A stretch of DNA of 39,370 bases from an uncultured Bacteroidales bacterium (GTDB taxonomy: Bacteria > Bacteroidota > Bacteroidia > Bacteroidales > Bacteroidaceae), in assembly GCA_902787575.1 (NCBI GenBank), contig CADAGX010000023.1, positions 1 through 39,370 of the forward strand, read 5' to 3'. A program made the position numbers and the translations under genes. The notes beneath the pieces were generated by a model that had not been told where the DNA came from, ran no database searches, and was given only the letters and a program-made list of their open reading frames with translations. This document shows, piece after piece, positions 39,114 through 39,370 of the stretch (position 1 is the first letter of the stretch; each line of letters starts with the position of its first letter).

Positions 39114-39370
39114 ATGAGATTCAAGCATCTTTTCATGGCCGCTGCGCTTTTCGTAGCTGGCGGCACGAATCTGTGGGCTCAGAGCGAGCCGACACAGGAT
39201 GGCGAAGGCTACTATCTGCTCGGCACAGCTGACGACGTGGAGTGGTTCGCTTCGCAAGTGAACAGTGGCACGACGAATCTGAACGCCAAGCTGACGGCCG
39301 ACGTCACCTTCGACGCAGAAACCAACTACGCCACCATCGGTAATTCCACTAACCCGTACAGTGGAACTTT
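39114..39370 (+). CDS. Secreted protein, N-terminal part only
   Basis: The frame starts MRFKHLFMAAALFVAGGTNL, a clear signal peptide with likely cleavage after WAQ, and continues 85 codons to the window edge. The mature start (DGEGYYLLGTADDVEWFASQ, then TNLNAKLTADVTFDAE and YATIGNSTNPYSGTF) resembles the opening of GLUG-repeat domains, where an item list of the form W..FA..VN...(N)A.L..DI.. precedes each repeat. The large GH43 protein in this window has a similar segment (YIISRPQHLMNMA). Probably a large surface protein; no function can be given. Confidence 0.88.
   Translation, partial: MRFKHLFMAAALFVAGGTNLWAQSEPTQDGEGYYLLGTADDVEWFASQVNSGTTNLNAKLTADVTFDAETNYATIGNSTNPYSGT

Overview
This 39.4 kb window is chromosomal DNA from a member of the Bacteroidales, most likely Prevotellaceae-like. 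The evidence is the promoter type (TTTG, 19-20 bp, TAnnTTTG, repeatedly found upstream of genes), the near absence of Shine-Dalgarno sequences, Bacteroidales families such as DUF4954 and DUF6249, and secreted proteins that end in a type IX-like tail (VYDLSGR ... GLYIVNGKK). No phage, insertion sequence, tRNA, rRNA or CRISPR array was seen.

Layout. 1-8.4 kb: 3' end of a sugar-phosphate isomerase gene, rarA, purT, a small 67-aa gene, a cell-wall amidase with a SPOR-like end, a LOG-family protein and a secreted protein with two SGNH esterase domains. 8.7-16.3 kb: a DUF4954 protein, glmS, metY, a GH43 glycosidase and a UDP-glucose dehydrogenase, all on the plus strand. 16.4-19.4 kb: a 987-aa multidomain GH43 enzyme on the minus strand. 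19.4-21.1 kb: a possible structured RNA, a six-copy 22-bp tandem repeat, a GlsB-type membrane protein and a glycerophosphodiester phosphodiesterase. 21.2-25.7 kb: fucO coupled to a 1123-aa Dna2-like nuclease-helicase. 25.7-27.2 kb: an ECF sigma operon with two matching candidate sigma-specific promoters. 27.3-30.3 kb: the anaerobic ribonucleotide reductase genes nrdD-nrdG, with a paired dyad repeat in the leader. 30.5-38.8 kb: mostly minus-strand redox and stress genes, including three intact flavodoxin-type proteins and one decayed one, a guanidinium-type exporter, an acetyltransferase, an AraC regulator, and a four-gene operon (BASS transporter, flavodoxin/cyclophilin-like lipoprotein, alpha/beta hydrolase, exonuclease). 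39.1 kb: the start of another secreted protein.

The least explained signals are non-coding. (a) A dispersed family of short repeats built on CACACGT(C/A)G occurs in many spacers, forms the tandem array at 19.7 kb, makes several terminator-like palindromes and also sits inside the helicase gene. (b) A promoter-bearing repeat with a GACC-N3-GGTC dyad lies upstream of rarA, the amidase and the DUF4954 gene. (c) A candidate structured RNA lies at 19.53-19.68 kb. (d) Two 33-bp elements with identical internal spacing flank the ECF sigma/membrane protein pair. All assignments come from reading the sequence; no database search was possible.
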